Positions 1 through 8,963 of a DNA stretch of 51,844 nucleotides are shown one piece after another (position 1 is the first letter of the stretch; each line of letters begins with the position of its first letter). A model generated the notes under the pieces. It did not search any database and had not been told where the DNA came from. It saw only the letters and a list, made by a program, of their open reading frames with translations. Origin of the DNA: Spirochaetia bacterium (GTDB lineage Bacteria > Spirochaetota > Spirochaetia > Sphaerochaetales > Sphaerochaetaceae); contig RZYT01000001.1 in assembly GCA_009930195.1 (NCBI GenBank), positions 1-51,844 of the forward strand. Reading direction: 5' to 3'. A program made the position numbers and the translations under genes.

Positions 1-144
1 CAGAAGTAACAATGCTCCACAGACGAAAAGGAGCAGGATGTCCGCAAGGACGGCCTTCTTGCCGGATAGGAATGCCTTATCAAGCAGAAACTCTGTGAAT
101 TGAGTTGTAAATCGTTGATACTCGGTCGGCAAGTCGACAAAGTT
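1..144 (-). pseudogene. Possible truncated coding fragment at left edge
   Basis: On the minus strand a frame stays open from a TGA near 144 down to the window edge. It reads NFVDLPTEYQRFTTQFTEFL and continues into a hydrophobic stretch (ADILLLFVCGALLLL) that could be a membrane helix. The composition looks protein-like, whereas the plus frames meet stops early. I see no ATG and no ribosome binding site upstream, so this is either a decayed gene missing its 5' end or a gene starting at the TTG at 130-132. I do not recognise the family. Confidence 0.25.
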
Positions 145-189
145 TCAATTTTTATTGCACTTTGCTACTCATTGAAGTAGCATTAAGTA

Positions 190-219
190 GAAAGTAGGTC
201 GACATGTTGAGCTACTTTC
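190..219 (+). promoter_or_regulatory. Inverted repeat just upstream of the ATPase gene
   Basis: GAAAGTAG (190-197) and CTACTTTC (212-219) are perfect 8-bp complements around a 14-base loop, directly before the gaggag ribosome binding site at 224-229. A second smaller hairpin, TGCTAC/GTAGCA, lies at 163-182. They could form an mRNA hairpin or an operator; neither role can be settled from sequence alone. Confidence 0.35.
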
Positions 220-231
220 AAAAGAGGAGTG

Positions 232-1524
232 ATGTATATACAGAGAGATACGTATCTCGAGCAGCTTAAAAACAGCAGATTCAATGGGCAGATTAAGGTA
301 ATCACAGGAATCAGAAGATGCGGGAAGAGCTTTCTCCTTTTCAGAATCTACCACGATCATCTGAGAGAAGAAGGTGTCAAGGAAGAGAACATAATCAAAA
401 TTGTTTTGGATGATGATGCCTATACACAGTTGTGTGACCCATACGAGCTTTCCAAGTATATCCGCTCGCGTGTAACTGACAAGGATCAAAAATTCTATGT
501 GTTCATCGACGAGGTACAGTATGCAATTTCCAAGGAGGAAACAAGAAATCCTGACACACCAATACGGCTCTATAGTGTTCTGAACGGATTGATTCATCTT
601 GGCAATGTCGATGTCTACGTGACCGGAAGCAACTCGAAATTCCTCTCCAAGGATGTGATGACAGAGTTTCGAGGACGTGGTGATGTGATTCATATTTATC
701 CTTTGTCCTTTAAGGAATACTATGACTATGTTGGCGGAGAAAAAGCAGAGGCATACGAACAATACGCGATGTTCGGGGGCCTGCCGTTTGTCCTGACGAA
801 AAATACGGATGAGAAGAAAGCCCACTATCTTTCCAACTTGTTCTCCGAAGTCTATTTCAGGGATATAGTTGAGCGCTATAGGGTTGATCTCGACTCTATT
901 CTTGCCCAGTTGACAGACACACTTTGTTCATCAATAGGCTCGCTGACTAATGCGAACAAACTCTCGAAAACGCTGGCAAGTGTTGGAGGCAGAAAAGTTT
1001 CTTCTGAGACTATTGCTGCATATATCGGATACCTTTCAGATTCCTTCCTCTTTCGGGAAGCAAAGCGCTTTGATGTAAAAGGGAAACGTTACTTCCAGTA
1101 TCCATGCAAGTATTACTGTGCAGATATAGGATTGAGAAATGCACGGCTCAATTTCAGACAGCAAGAAGAAAGCCACATCATGGAGAACATCATATTCAAT
1201 GAATTGGTCTCAAGAAATTATAGTGTTGATGTTGGTGTGGTGGAGCTTACAGAGACAGCCGAAGACGGCAAACGGCACCAGAAACACTATGAAATCGATT
1301 TTGTGGTGAACAAGGGATCGACGAAGTACTATATCCAGTCAGCACTGATCATGGATACTGAGAAAAAGACAAAACAGGAGTTGAGATCTCTCCTCAGAGT
1401 CAATGATTCATTCAGGAAAATTGTCATTACCAAAACTCACGCAAAACCATGGACTGATGAAACAGGCATTCTCCACATAGGTCTCTATCAGTTCTTATTG
1501 GATAAAGATGTTTTCATGTCTTGA
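232..1524 (+). CDS. DUF4143 / AAA_14 family ATPase
   Basis: A cytoplasmic P-loop ATPase of the AAA_14 plus DUF4143 architecture, 430 residues, which is the normal full length. Walker A is GIRRCGKS (residues about 26-33), Walker B is VFIDE (about 90-94), and the sensor-like YVTGSNS follows. The C-terminal half carries the DUF4143 region, which resembles restriction-endonuclease-like folds. The start is taken at ATG 232, behind gaggag; a GTG at 229 is directly in front. The family is widespread, often in many paralogues in anaerobes and spirochaetes, and its cellular role is unknown. The gene stands alone between gene-poor flanks, which suggests a mobile or recently gained gene. Confidence 0.88.
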   Translation: MYIQRDTYLEQLKNSRFNGQIKVITGIRRCGKSFLLFRIYHDHLREEGVKEENIIKIVLDDDAYTQLCDPYELSKYIRSRVTDKDQKFYVFIDEVQYAISKEETRNPDTPIRLYSVLNGLIHLGNVDVYVTGSNSKFLSKDVMTEFRGRGDVIHIYPLSFKEYYDYVGGEKAEAYEQYAMFGGLPFVLTKNTDEKKAHYLSNLFSEVYFRDIVERYRVDLDSILAQLTDTLCSSIGSLTNANKLSKTLASVGGRKVSSETIAAYIGYLSDSFLFREAKRFDVKGKRYFQYPCKYYCADIGLRNARLNFRQQEESHIMENIIFNELVSRNYSVDVGVVELTETAEDGKRHQKHYEIDFVVNKGSTKYYIQSALIMDTEKKTKQELRSLLRVNDSFRKIVITKTHAKPWTDETGILHIGLYQFLLDKDVFMS

Positions 1525-1858
1525 GTATATGGGCTAAAAGTGGAGCCAATACCGTATGCTTCTTCAATTGGCCAAGATGGGAGCATTAATCAGACCTGTA
1601 GACAATTGAACCCCTTTTCCTCTTCAAAAGCTGATATGCAATTGCTCCCTTTAGCCTTAGCTGCAAATCGACGTTCACTCTGGATCGAGTATCACTTCAA
1701 GGAGAGCTTCAACAACGTGATGGCAGTTCTCCTGCTTACGGTGCTGTTGCGAGAAAATGATTTTGTTGCCATTGCTGTCCCTTCCTTAAGATTTCTATCC
1801 AATATATGTACTGTTGAGTCCATAAAGTACAGTGAGTCTGGTTTCGTAAACAATGAAA
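1525..1858. other. Gene-poor stretch with decayed-looking fragments
   Basis: No convincing gene is seen. On the minus strand a 26-codon frame (1692-1772) starts MATKSFSRNSTVSRRTAITL behind a GGAAGGGAC-like ribosome binding site and then stops. Its opening resembles small antitoxin-like proteins that begin MATKSF, but it is far too short to be intact. A plus-strand frame at 1540-1866 has no ribosome binding site and no recognisable domain. I read the stretch as remnants rather than functional genes. Confidence 0.4.
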
Positions 1859-1882
1859 GGGCATGAACCGAAGCCCATGCCC
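1859..1882 (-). terminator. Hairpin terminator of the RND efflux operon
   Basis: GGGCATG (from 1859) pairs with CATGCCC (to 1882) across a short loop, about 35 bases past the stop of the pump gene. Read on the minus strand it is followed by ccctttcattgttt, a modest T-rich tail. It fits a Rho-independent terminator for the minus-strand operon. Confidence 0.6.
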
Positions 1883-1915
1883 AAGTACGTTTGGAGAGAA
1901 CGTCTGTGAAGAGAT

Positions 1916-4900
1916 CTATCTGCCTTCCTGGTCAAACAGCGCCAGCTGGTTGGCGAGGCTGTCAGCAGCAAAATAACGTTTCTCACGACGCTTGTTCAGC
2001 AGTGTATACAAGGTCGGAGAGAGAAAGAGCGTGAGCAGGGAACCGGTGGCAAGCCCACCGATGAACGTAAGGGCAATCGGTTGCATCATCTCCGAACCTT
2101 CCCCTGGAAAGAAGGCGAGGGGTATCAAGCCCAGAATCGTAGTCAGGGTGGTCATGAGAATCGGCCTGAGACGGGTCCTTGCAGCGGTGAGACATGCTTC
2201 ATGCACACGTACTTTCTGGGCAACCAATTGATTGATCGAGTCGATGAGCACAATACCATTGTTCACGACCACCCCGATCAGGGCCACGATGCCGACGATG
2301 GAGAAGAGGGTGAAGCTCTGGTTCATGACCAGATGAATACCCACCACTCCGATCAGAAGCATCGGGATGGTTGCAAAGATGATGAAAGGATCTACCAGTG
2401 ATTCAAACTGCGCGGCCATCACAGCGTACACAAGCAAAAGGGCAAGCACGATGATGAGTATCAGGGTAGGGCCATAGGAGGTCATCTGTTGCATGTCTCC
2501 TCCAAGAGATACCTCCACGCCCTCAGGAATCAGGAGCTGGGCGTCAAGCGCTTGCTGCACCTGTTCCTGCACCTGGTTGGCTGAATACCCATCCGCAAGA
2601 CTTGCTGTCACATGGTTCACCCGCACTTTGTCCTCCCTGGTGATGGAAGCCGGGGCGGTGCTGGTGGAGAAGCTTGCAATGCTTCCAAGCCGTATCGTTG
2701 ATGAGTTGGTCTTGAGCAGAAGACTTCCCAGGTCATTGATGCTTGTATAGTTTGCATCATCCATTGCCACAACAAGATCGTAGGTCTGTTCACTGCTGAA
2801 GGTTGAGATTGTGGAGGCAGTGCTCCCTGAAAGAGCAATGCTCACAGTGGAGTAGATGTCACTCATTGTCAATCCGAGGTCTTGTGCCTTCTGTTCATCA
2901 ATGTCGACGAGAATTTTGGGAGAACCGTTTTCCAAATCTGTGGCAACATTGGTCGCCGAAGGTACTGATGAGGAAATGATGGTTGCAATCTGGTTTGCCG
3001 TTTCCGTGATCAGCGCCGTATCGGTTGCACTGACACTGATATTGATCGGGGAGCTGTTCATTGGGCCCCTTCCTCCACCATAGGTCCACGTTGCACGTGG
3101 ATTTTGTTCAAGGAGGGGAGAGATGGTTGCTTTCAGTTCGGTTGTTGAGTACACCTGCTCAGTGATATCCGGCAAGCTGATCTCAATCGAACCGGTATTG
3201 CCACTGCCTACCTCAACCATGATCTGTGTGTAGGCATCGGCGCTGAGTTCTTCCAGCAATCCTCGCTGAACCCTGAATAGTTCATCCTTGGTTGCCTCCT
3301 TGGTATAGCCGCTGGGCATGGTCAGCGAGATGCTGATGCTGTCATCGGTAGCCATCTGTGGGGTGAGGTTCATCCCGATCCCTCCAAAGTACTGGGTGCT
3401 GAATACCAAAAGGAGAACAAGCAGGACAATCACCAGCAAGCGATGCTTGAGCACATACTCCAAGGAGGAAGCGTACGCGTTTTCCAATGCAGTCTCAGCT
3501 TTGCAGTACAAACTGTCCAGCCGTCTCAGCACACCCCACCTCAGTGGTCTCTGAACCCTGGTGTCGAGCCTGAGAATGCTCCCGCTGAGTGCGGGTACAA
3601 GCGTGACTGCGACAAAGAGAGAGGAGATGAGAGCGATGCAGACGGTGATGATGAGGTCCTGGAACATGATACCGACCATCTCCAGCTGATTCTTATAGAT
3701 GAGCAGGGGGATGAAGACGCAGATGGTGGTAAGGGTGGAGGCCACAATGGCGGTGCTCATGTTCTTGCTTCCCAGGATGGCTGAGGCAGCACTGCCATGG
3801 TTCTTCTCCCGATATTTGTAGGTGTTCTCAAGGATGATGATCGAGGCGTCCACGATCATGCCGATGCCAAGAATGAGACCACTCATGCTCATGCTGTTGA
3901 TGGAGATGTCAAAGAAGGACATAGCCATCAGGGTGAAGAGGATGGAAATCGGCATGGAAAGGGAGATGACCAAGGTCGCCTTGAGGTTGCGCAGAAACAG
4001 GAAGATGACCAGCGCGGCCAGCAGGACCCCCTGCAATGCGCTTTTGTACACCTCTTGCATGGTTGAACTGATCATGGTTGTGGAGTCTTGTTGCAAGGAA
4101 AGGATCACCCCCTCGGGAAGTTCATCCTGGATTGATGCAAGATTCTGTTTGACGGCTTTCGCAACCGTTGAAGCATTGCTGTCCGACTCGTTGGTAAGCG
4201 AAAGAGAGACCACAGGAGAGCCGTCCAAGTACTGCTCACGGAAGCTGGTGGTACTTTCCATTTCCACCGTCGCCACATCATCGATAGTGATGTTTGCCCC
4301 TTCGATGGTGGCAATGACCGTATTTCTGATTGCATCCAGTGATTCGTAGCGCTCATCGAGGGTAACCGAATAGCTGATGAGGTTCTGCGTGATGGAACCC
4401 ACTTTCCCTTGGGTGTTGCGCGCAGCGAGGGCATTCTTCACTTCTCCCAGCGTCAAGTTGTAGCCTTCCAAGCGAATGGGATCCACCTTCACTGCAACCT
4501 GCGTATCTGCACTACCTCTCACCTCAACCTGGCTCACCCCGTCGATGCGCAGCAACAGTGGGGAGATGGTATCTTCTGCAACCTGCTTGAGGACGTCCTC
4601 GTCGTTCAGGCCGTTGACGATCAGGCGCATGAATGAGGAGGACCCGGAGGCATCAAAGCGCATGACCGAAGGCGTTCCTGCCCAACTGGGCAACTCCCGG
4701 GAGATGCGACTTATCAGTGTGGTGATGGAGTCACTTGCCTCGTCAAGATCGGTACCATAAGCAAACTCCAGCATGACCATGGAACTGGATTGCGAAGATT
4801 GGCTGGTGATGGAGGAGAGATTTTCCAAGGAGCTGAGAGAGTTCTCCAAAACCTTGGTTACCTGCATTTCCACTTCCTCCGGTCCGGCATCCTCTACTGA

Positions 4901-5047
4901 TACCATTACCGATATCACCGGCATGCCGACCGAGGGATAGAGTGCAATATCGAGATTTTGCACAAACAAGGAGGCAATGACCAAGAGCAGTACATAGACC
5001 ATGGTGATCAGAACCGGCCTGCGGACAGAGAGTTCACTCAGTTTCAT
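1916..5047 (-). CDS. RND multidrug efflux pump, inner-membrane subunit (AcrB/HAE family)
   Basis: The proton-driven pump of a tripartite drug or solvent exporter, 1043 residues, typical for the family. Residues ~10-30 form the first membrane helix. The porter domain follows (EDAGPEEVEMQVTKVLENS region), then helix blocks at about 335-540 and 850-1020, giving the usual twofold architecture. In the helix 4 motif, AcrB has VDDA; here it reads GMIVDASIIILEN, so the first Asp is kept and the second is Ala. The second-half motif reads GVVVNNGIVLID, with Asn where AcrB has the key Lys. This is closer to the HAE variants of Firmicutes and Bacteroidetes. The ATG overlaps the adaptor stop by four bases (ATGA). 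The substrate cannot be told from sequence. Confidence 0.95.
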   Translation of the reverse strand: MKLSELSVRRPVLITMVYVLLLVIASLFVQNLDIALYPSVGMPVISVMVSVEDAGPEEVEMQVTKVLENSLSSLENLSSITSQSSQSSSMVMLEFAYGTDLDEASDSITTLISRISRELPSWAGTPSVMRFDASGSSSFMRLIVNGLNDEDVLKQVAEDTISPLLLRIDGVSQVEVRGSADTQVAVKVDPIRLEGYNLTLGEVKNALAARNTQGKVGSITQNLISYSVTLDERYESLDAIRNTVIATIEGANITIDDVATVEMESTTSFREQYLDGSPVVSLSLTNESDSNASTVAKAVKQNLASIQDELPEGVILSLQQDSTTMISSTMQEVYKSALQGVLLAALVIFLFLRNLKATLVISLSMPISILFTLMAMSFFDISINSMSMSGLILGIGMIVDASIIILENTYKYREKNHGSAASAILGSKNMSTAIVASTLTTICVFIPLLIYKNQLEMVGIMFQDLIITVCIALISSLFVAVTLVPALSGSILRLDTRVQRPLRWGVLRRLDSLYCKAETALENAYASSLEYVLKHRLLVIVLLVLLLVFSTQYFGGIGMNLTPQMATDDSISISLTMPSGYTKEATKDELFRVQRGLLEELSADAYTQIMVEVGSGNTGSIEISLPDITEQVYSTTELKATISPLLEQNPRATWTYGGGRGPMNSSPINISVSATDTALITETANQIATIISSSVPSATNVATDLENGSPKILVDIDEQKAQDLGLTMSDIYSTVSIALSGSTASTISTFSSEQTYDLVVAMDDANYTSINDLGSLLLKTNSSTIRLGSIASFSTSTAPASITREDKVRVNHVTASLADGYSANQVQEQVQQALDAQLLIPEGVEVSLGGDMQQMTSYGPTLILIIVLALLLVYAVMAAQFESLVDPFIIFATIPMLLIGVVGIHLVMNQSFTLFSIVGIVALIGVVVNNGIVLIDSINQLVAQKVRVHEACLTAARTRLRPILMTTLTTILGLIPLAFFPGEGSEMMQPIALTFIGGLATGSLLTLFLSPTLYTLLNKRREKRYFAADSLANQLALFDQEGR

Positions 5048-5985
5048 ACAGACTCCTTGATGATGTTGACGAGACTGCCTTCGGTCACCGAACCGGCAGT
5101 GATCAGGAGCTCCCCGCCTTCCAACCCTTCAAGGATGACACTCCTGCTGTCATCAGAAGAACCGGTGACGATTGCCTTTCTCTTGGCCACCCCATCCTCA
5201 ACGACATAGACGACACTTTCACCAAGGTACGTGGTGATGGCCTCGGTAGGTATGGCAATCACCTGTTCTTGCAGCTCTGTGACAAGACTGAGGCTGACAA
5301 ACATTCCTTCCCTAAGCCGGGAGTCAACCTGGGAGGGCTTGAGCGTCACCTCCATCGTGCGATTGGTGGGATTCACCGATGCACTGATGTCAGTCAGGGT
5401 GGCCTCAAAAGGCTCATCGGGCCAAGCACTGGTGGTGAAGGTTGCGCCCAGCCCGACTTTGAGACTGGAGAGGAAACGTTCGCTGATCTGGGCTTTGATG
5501 AGCAACTCCCCACCACCTTCAATGTTGATGAGGGCTTGGCCTTGGGAAACCCGTTCTCCGACATAGGTGTGAACCTCGGAGACAACGCCTGTGAGTGCAC
5601 TGGTGATGGAGGTGCTCTTGTAGGTGCTGCCGGCTGTTGAGGGATCGATTACCGCAATCACATCACCAACCTGTATCGGGTCTCCCTGGGAGAGAGGCAA
5701 GGTTGCGACCTTGCCGGCCACTGTGCTGCTTATCTGCACCTCATCCATGCTGCCGGTCAATTCAGCACCAAGGACGGTTGTTTTTGCAAAGGTATCCCGT
5801 TGTACCTGGATCGTCGATACATTGATCTGATTCTGCATCCTTGCCTGCTCAGATGCAGGCGGCATGCCTCCTGCCTGAGTGGATTCCTGCGAAGTGAAAC
5901 GAATGGCAATGACTGCTGCAAGAGCGATGCAGAGCGTAAGCAGGATGAGGGTGATGATACGATCGAAGAGGGATTTTGTTTCCAT
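5044..5985 (-). CDS. RND efflux periplasmic adaptor (membrane fusion protein)
   Basis: The HlyD/AcrA-type adaptor linking the inner-membrane pump to the outer-membrane channel, 313 residues. The N-terminus has a positively charged start and one hydrophobic helix (IITLILLTLCIALAAVIAI), an uncleaved anchor or signal. Two biotinyl-lipoyl half-motifs follow (STVAGKVATLPLSQGDPIQVG and GVVSEVHTYVGERVSQGQAL), then beta-barrel and membrane-proximal domains ending in EGLEGGELLITAG. I choose ATG 5985 because AGGAG lies 5-10 bases before it and the upstream stop is only one base away; a longer frame upstream lacks a ribosome binding site. It is the middle gene of the efflux operon and is translationally coupled on both sides. 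Confidence 0.93.
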   Translation of the reverse strand: METKSLFDRIITLILLTLCIALAAVIAIRFTSQESTQAGGMPPASEQARMQNQINVSTIQVQRDTFAKTTVLGAELTGSMDEVQISSTVAGKVATLPLSQGDPIQVGDVIAVIDPSTAGSTYKSTSITSALTGVVSEVHTYVGERVSQGQALINIEGGGELLIKAQISERFLSSLKVGLGATFTTSAWPDEPFEATLTDISASVNPTNRTMEVTLKPSQVDSRLREGMFVSLSLVTELQEQVIAIPTEAITTYLGESVVYVVEDGVAKRKAIVTGSSDDSRSVILEGLEGGELLITAGSVTEGSLVNIIKESV

Positions 5986-5986
5986 G

Positions 5987-7252
5987 TCAGGACTCCTTGT
6001 AGAGGGTGGTGGTAGGTACTTGCAGAAGATGGGCAAGCTCGTGGATGAGAAGTGTGTGGTTTACCTGTTCGGCAAGCAGGGAGAGGTGGGCTTGGGAAAG
6101 ACTCTTCTGGCTTTCAGCCAGTTCCCGATATGAGATTTCTCCCGCATCGTAAGCACGTTGGGATAGGTCTGCCGACTGCTGTGCCAAAAGCTCATAGTCA
6201 CCAAGATAGTCGATGGTCTTCTTTGCCTCCTCGATGCTTCGATAGGCACTGGTTATGGATGAGGCCAAGGTTTTTTTGCCTGCCTCAAGCGTGTTCTCGG
6301 CAACTTCGATGTCTGAATCAAGATTCTTCAAGGTTATGTTGGCTTTTGAGTTTTTCAGGTATGCGTCGACAGGAATCGAGATGGTAACCCCGACGGTTGT
6401 TGCATCCCGCAGCGTGGAAGCTGTTGTTGATAGGTTTGCAGCAAAGGAAGTGGAAGCGTCCAGAGACAATATCGGTGATGCTGAGCTTGCCTGGGCTTCA
6501 AGATAGGCAAGCTTCGCCTGTTCTAGCGCAAGTTCCGATTTCTTGATGGTTGTTGTTGAGGAGGCGAGCGCAAGCAGTGCATCAAGGCTTTCCAGTTCTC
6601 CAATCGGAAGCAAATCATCGAGCTTGCCTTCCACTGTTGCTCCGGTGAGGAGTGACAGCTGGTCTTTCGCTTCCTGCAGGTTCCGCTCGCGACTGCCTTT
6701 GCCCAGCTTTGCATCTGCAAGTGAGAGTTCGGCTTGGCTTACTGCGAGCGTGGTAGTCTCTCCCCCCTCATATTCGGAACGGACCCGTTCCAGCGCCTCT
6801 TGCTTTTGGGCAACTTCGAGTTGCTGCATTTGCAATGAGAGCTCGGCGGCTACAACATTCCAATAGGCTGTGGTAACAGCAAGCTCAATCTGTTGCATGG
6901 TAGAGGCATAGCTGGATTGCGCCGATTGTGCGGACAGACTCTGCTGCTCATCCGTATAGCGGTTGGCGCTGGAGAGTGAGAAGGAGAGCGTCGCGGTGGG
7001 GGAGATATTGGCGCTGTAGCTCGCATCGAGCAAGCTTGCTTGCGCAGTTGCTCCTGCAGAAAGTCGTATGGAAGGCAAATACTCATTGATCTGTGCTTCA
7101 TTGAGCTTTTGGGAGAGGGTGATGGCAGCATTCTGCGCATCAGTGTTGTACGCTTTGGCCTGTTTGATGGCATCTGCAAGACTCATGCTTTGCGCTCCCA
7201 GCGGGGAGAGGATGCACATCAGCAATAACAGGCTGACTGAACGATGGTTCAT
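5987..7252 (-). CDS. TolC-family outer-membrane efflux channel
   Basis: The outer-membrane exit duct of the tripartite pump, 421 residues, normal size. A clear signal peptide (MNHRSVSLLLLMCILSPLGAQ) is followed by two repeats of long amphipathic helices rich in Ala, Gln, Leu and Ser (for example LSQKLNEAQINEYLPSIRLS, and LEQAKLAYLEAQASSASP). These are the OEP repeats that form the coiled-coil barrel. ATG 7252 lies behind AGGAGTCCAAC. It is the first gene of the operon and transcribes leftward into the adaptor and pump. The presence of TolC implies a true outer membrane, consistent with a diderm spirochaete. Confidence 0.92.
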   Translation of the reverse strand: MNHRSVSLLLLMCILSPLGAQSMSLADAIKQAKAYNTDAQNAAITLSQKLNEAQINEYLPSIRLSAGATAQASLLDASYSANISPTATLSFSLSSANRYTDEQQSLSAQSAQSSYASTMQQIELAVTTAYWNVVAAELSLQMQQLEVAQKQEALERVRSEYEGGETTTLAVSQAELSLADAKLGKGSRERNLQEAKDQLSLLTGATVEGKLDDLLPIGELESLDALLALASSTTTIKKSELALEQAKLAYLEAQASSASPILSLDASTSFAANLSTTASTLRDATTVGVTISIPVDAYLKNSKANITLKNLDSDIEVAENTLEAGKKTLASSITSAYRSIEEAKKTIDYLGDYELLAQQSADLSQRAYDAGEISYRELAESQKSLSQAHLSLLAEQVNHTLLIHELAHLLQVPTTTLYKES

Positions 7253-7349
7253 GTTGGACTCCTGGTTCGGTTGGTTTCGTTTGTGTCATCAACCTAGCAC
7301 GGTGAGGATGTGGTCTTGCTCAAGGGATGATGTACTGTGTAGGGAGCAA

Positions 7350-7377
7350 TATGAAGTTGGTATGAAGCCTGCTTCAT
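7350..7377. promoter_or_regulatory. 16-bp palindrome plus extra half-site (candidate operator)
   Basis: ATGAAGC-CT-GCTTCAT at 7362-7377 is a perfect inverted repeat with a 2-base centre. TATGAAG occurs again at 7350-7356, eleven bases (one helical turn) upstream of TATGAAG at 7361-7367. The palindrome abuts the -35 box TTGACC (7377-7382) of the flavoprotein gene and lies about 110 bases from the divergent tolC start. It has the form of a dimeric regulator site. No regulator gene is adjacent. Confidence 0.5.
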
Positions 7378-7406
7378 TGACCGTCTGCCACTTGGGCAGG
7401 TAGAAT
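7377..7406 (+). promoter_or_regulatory. Sigma-70 promoter of the flavoprotein gene
   Basis: TTGACC (7377-7382) and TAGAAT (7401-7406) are separated by 18 bases. The spacer holds a small inverted repeat CTGCC/GGCAG (7385-7399). Transcription would start at about 7412-7413, right at the ATG at 7413, so the mRNA may be leaderless. That agrees with the lack of a well-placed ribosome binding site. Confidence 0.5.
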
Positions 7407-7412
7407 GAAACA

Positions 7413-8963
7413 ATGCAAAAAGACATCAACATCCGGCTCTCTGCAGAAGAAGCAGCCGATACCTCCCTCATTCGTACGAAAGCAGCCGCAAAGGCTGGCC
7501 TTTCCCTTTCCGACATTGCATCGAGCCGAGTCATCCGGCGCAGCATCGATGCCAGGCGTTCCCCTGTCGTAGTTGACCTGGTGGTCCGTCTTTCTGGTGA
7601 GGAGGAGCAAGCCTTCCAGCCAACAACCTACAAGATGGTGGACAACTCCAAAGCGGTGATCGTGGTTGGGGCGGGTCCTGCCGGACTGTTTGCGGCCCTT
7701 CGGTTGCTGGAGCTGGGCCTGAAGCCCATCGTGCTGGAGCGTGGGGTGGATGTTCATCAGAGAAAGAAGGATATTGCCTCATTGATGAAGACCGGCAAGG
7801 TCAATTCTGAAAGCAATTACAGCTATGGTGAAGGGGGGGCTGGAGCCTTCAGTGATGGCAAGCTCTATACCAGGGCAACCAAACGGGGCAATGTGAACAG
7901 TGTACTCGACCAGCTGTGTCAGCACGGAGCTTCCCTGGATATTCTCAGTGATGCCCATCCGCACCTTGGCAGCGACCGGTTGCCAGTCATCGTGGAAGCG
8001 ATCCGGAACACCATCCTCTCCCACGGTGGTGAGGTTCACTTCAAGACAAAGGTCATTTCTTTCGTGAGAAAATCCTCCAAGCTTGTCGGTGTGGTGACCC
8101 AGACAGGTCAGACGTTCCACGGTCCGGTCATCCTGGCCACCGGCCACAGTGCCCGTGACATCTATGAATATCTTGATGCAGAGCACATTGCGCTTGAGCC
8201 GAAGGCTTTGGCCATTGGTGTTCGCCTTGAGCATCCCCAACATCTCATTGACCAGATGCAATACAAGCAGAAAGAAGGGCGGGGTCTCTACCTTCCAGCC
8301 GCTGAATATTCTTTTGCCGAGCAAGTCAAAGGCCGCGGCGTCTATTCGTTCTGTATGTGCCCGGGAGGTTTTGTCATTGCGGCAGCCACTGAGAATGGGC
8401 AGCAGGTGGTGAACGGGATGAGCAGTGCAGCCCGCGCAGGTAAGTTTGCCAACAGCGGTATGGTAGTCGAACTCAAGCCGGAAGATCTTGAACAGGATCA
8501 GTTTGGAGGAGCTTTGGGAGTGATGCGTTTCCAGGAGGCTCTGGAAAGACGCTGTTATCGTGCAAGCGGAGAGACCATCAAGGCACCTGCCCAGCGAATG
8601 GTGGACTTTGTGAATCATCGTGTTTCCAAGGATCTTCCTGAGACCTCGTACATTCCCGGCCTCGTCAACAGTGATTTGCACCGTGTGCTCCCCCAGTTCC
8701 TCTCAGAGCGGTTGGCTCTCGGCTTCGAGGCATATGGAAGAAAGGCTTCGCGTTTCCTGACCAATGAGGCAATTTTGCTGGCAGCGGAAACCCGAACCAG
8801 CAGCCCGGTGAGAATCGTGCGTGATCCTGAGACACGCATGCATACAACGCTGGACGGATTGTTTCCCTGTGGTGAGGGAAGCGGGTATGCAGGAGGGATT
8901 GTCAGTGCTGCCATGGACGGTATGGCAAGTGCTGATGCCGTCAAGGCATATCTGGAATGCTGA
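7413..8963 (+). CDS. FAD-dependent oxidoreductase (COG2509 family)
   Basis: A flavoprotein dehydrogenase of unknown substrate, 516 residues, matching the usual ~520 of this family. An N-terminal ~85-residue domain (INIRLSAEEAADTSL onward) precedes a Rossmann FAD site VIVVGAGPAGLFAALRLLE with the trailing acid in VLERG. Further on are the GEGGAGAFSDGKL motif, a second dinucleotide region ending ILATGHSARD, and the C-terminal GEGSGYAGGIVSAAMDG that closes over the flavin. It resembles NAD(FAD)-utilising dehydrogenases related to GidA and geranylgeranyl reductase folds. The stop overlaps the next gene by seven bases, so the two are co-translated. Confidence 0.9.
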   Translation: MQKDINIRLSAEEAADTSLIRTKAAAKAGLSLSDIASSRVIRRSIDARRSPVVVDLVVRLSGEEEQAFQPTTYKMVDNSKAVIVVGAGPAGLFAALRLLELGLKPIVLERGVDVHQRKKDIASLMKTGKVNSESNYSYGEGGAGAFSDGKLYTRATKRGNVNSVLDQLCQHGASLDILSDAHPHLGSDRLPVIVEAIRNTILSHGGEVHFKTKVISFVRKSSKLVGVVTQTGQTFHGPVILATGHSARDIYEYLDAEHIALEPKALAIGVRLEHPQHLIDQMQYKQKEGRGLYLPAAEYSFAEQVKGRGVYSFCMCPGGFVIAAATENGQQVVNGMSSAARAGKFANSGMVVELKPEDLEQDQFGGALGVMRFQEALERRCYRASGETIKAPAQRMVDFVNHRVSKDLPETSYIPGLVNSDLHRVLPQFLSERLALGFEAYGRKASRFLTNEAILLAAETRTSSPVRIVRDPETRMHTTLDGLFPCGEGSGYAGGIVSAAMDGMASADAVKAYLEC

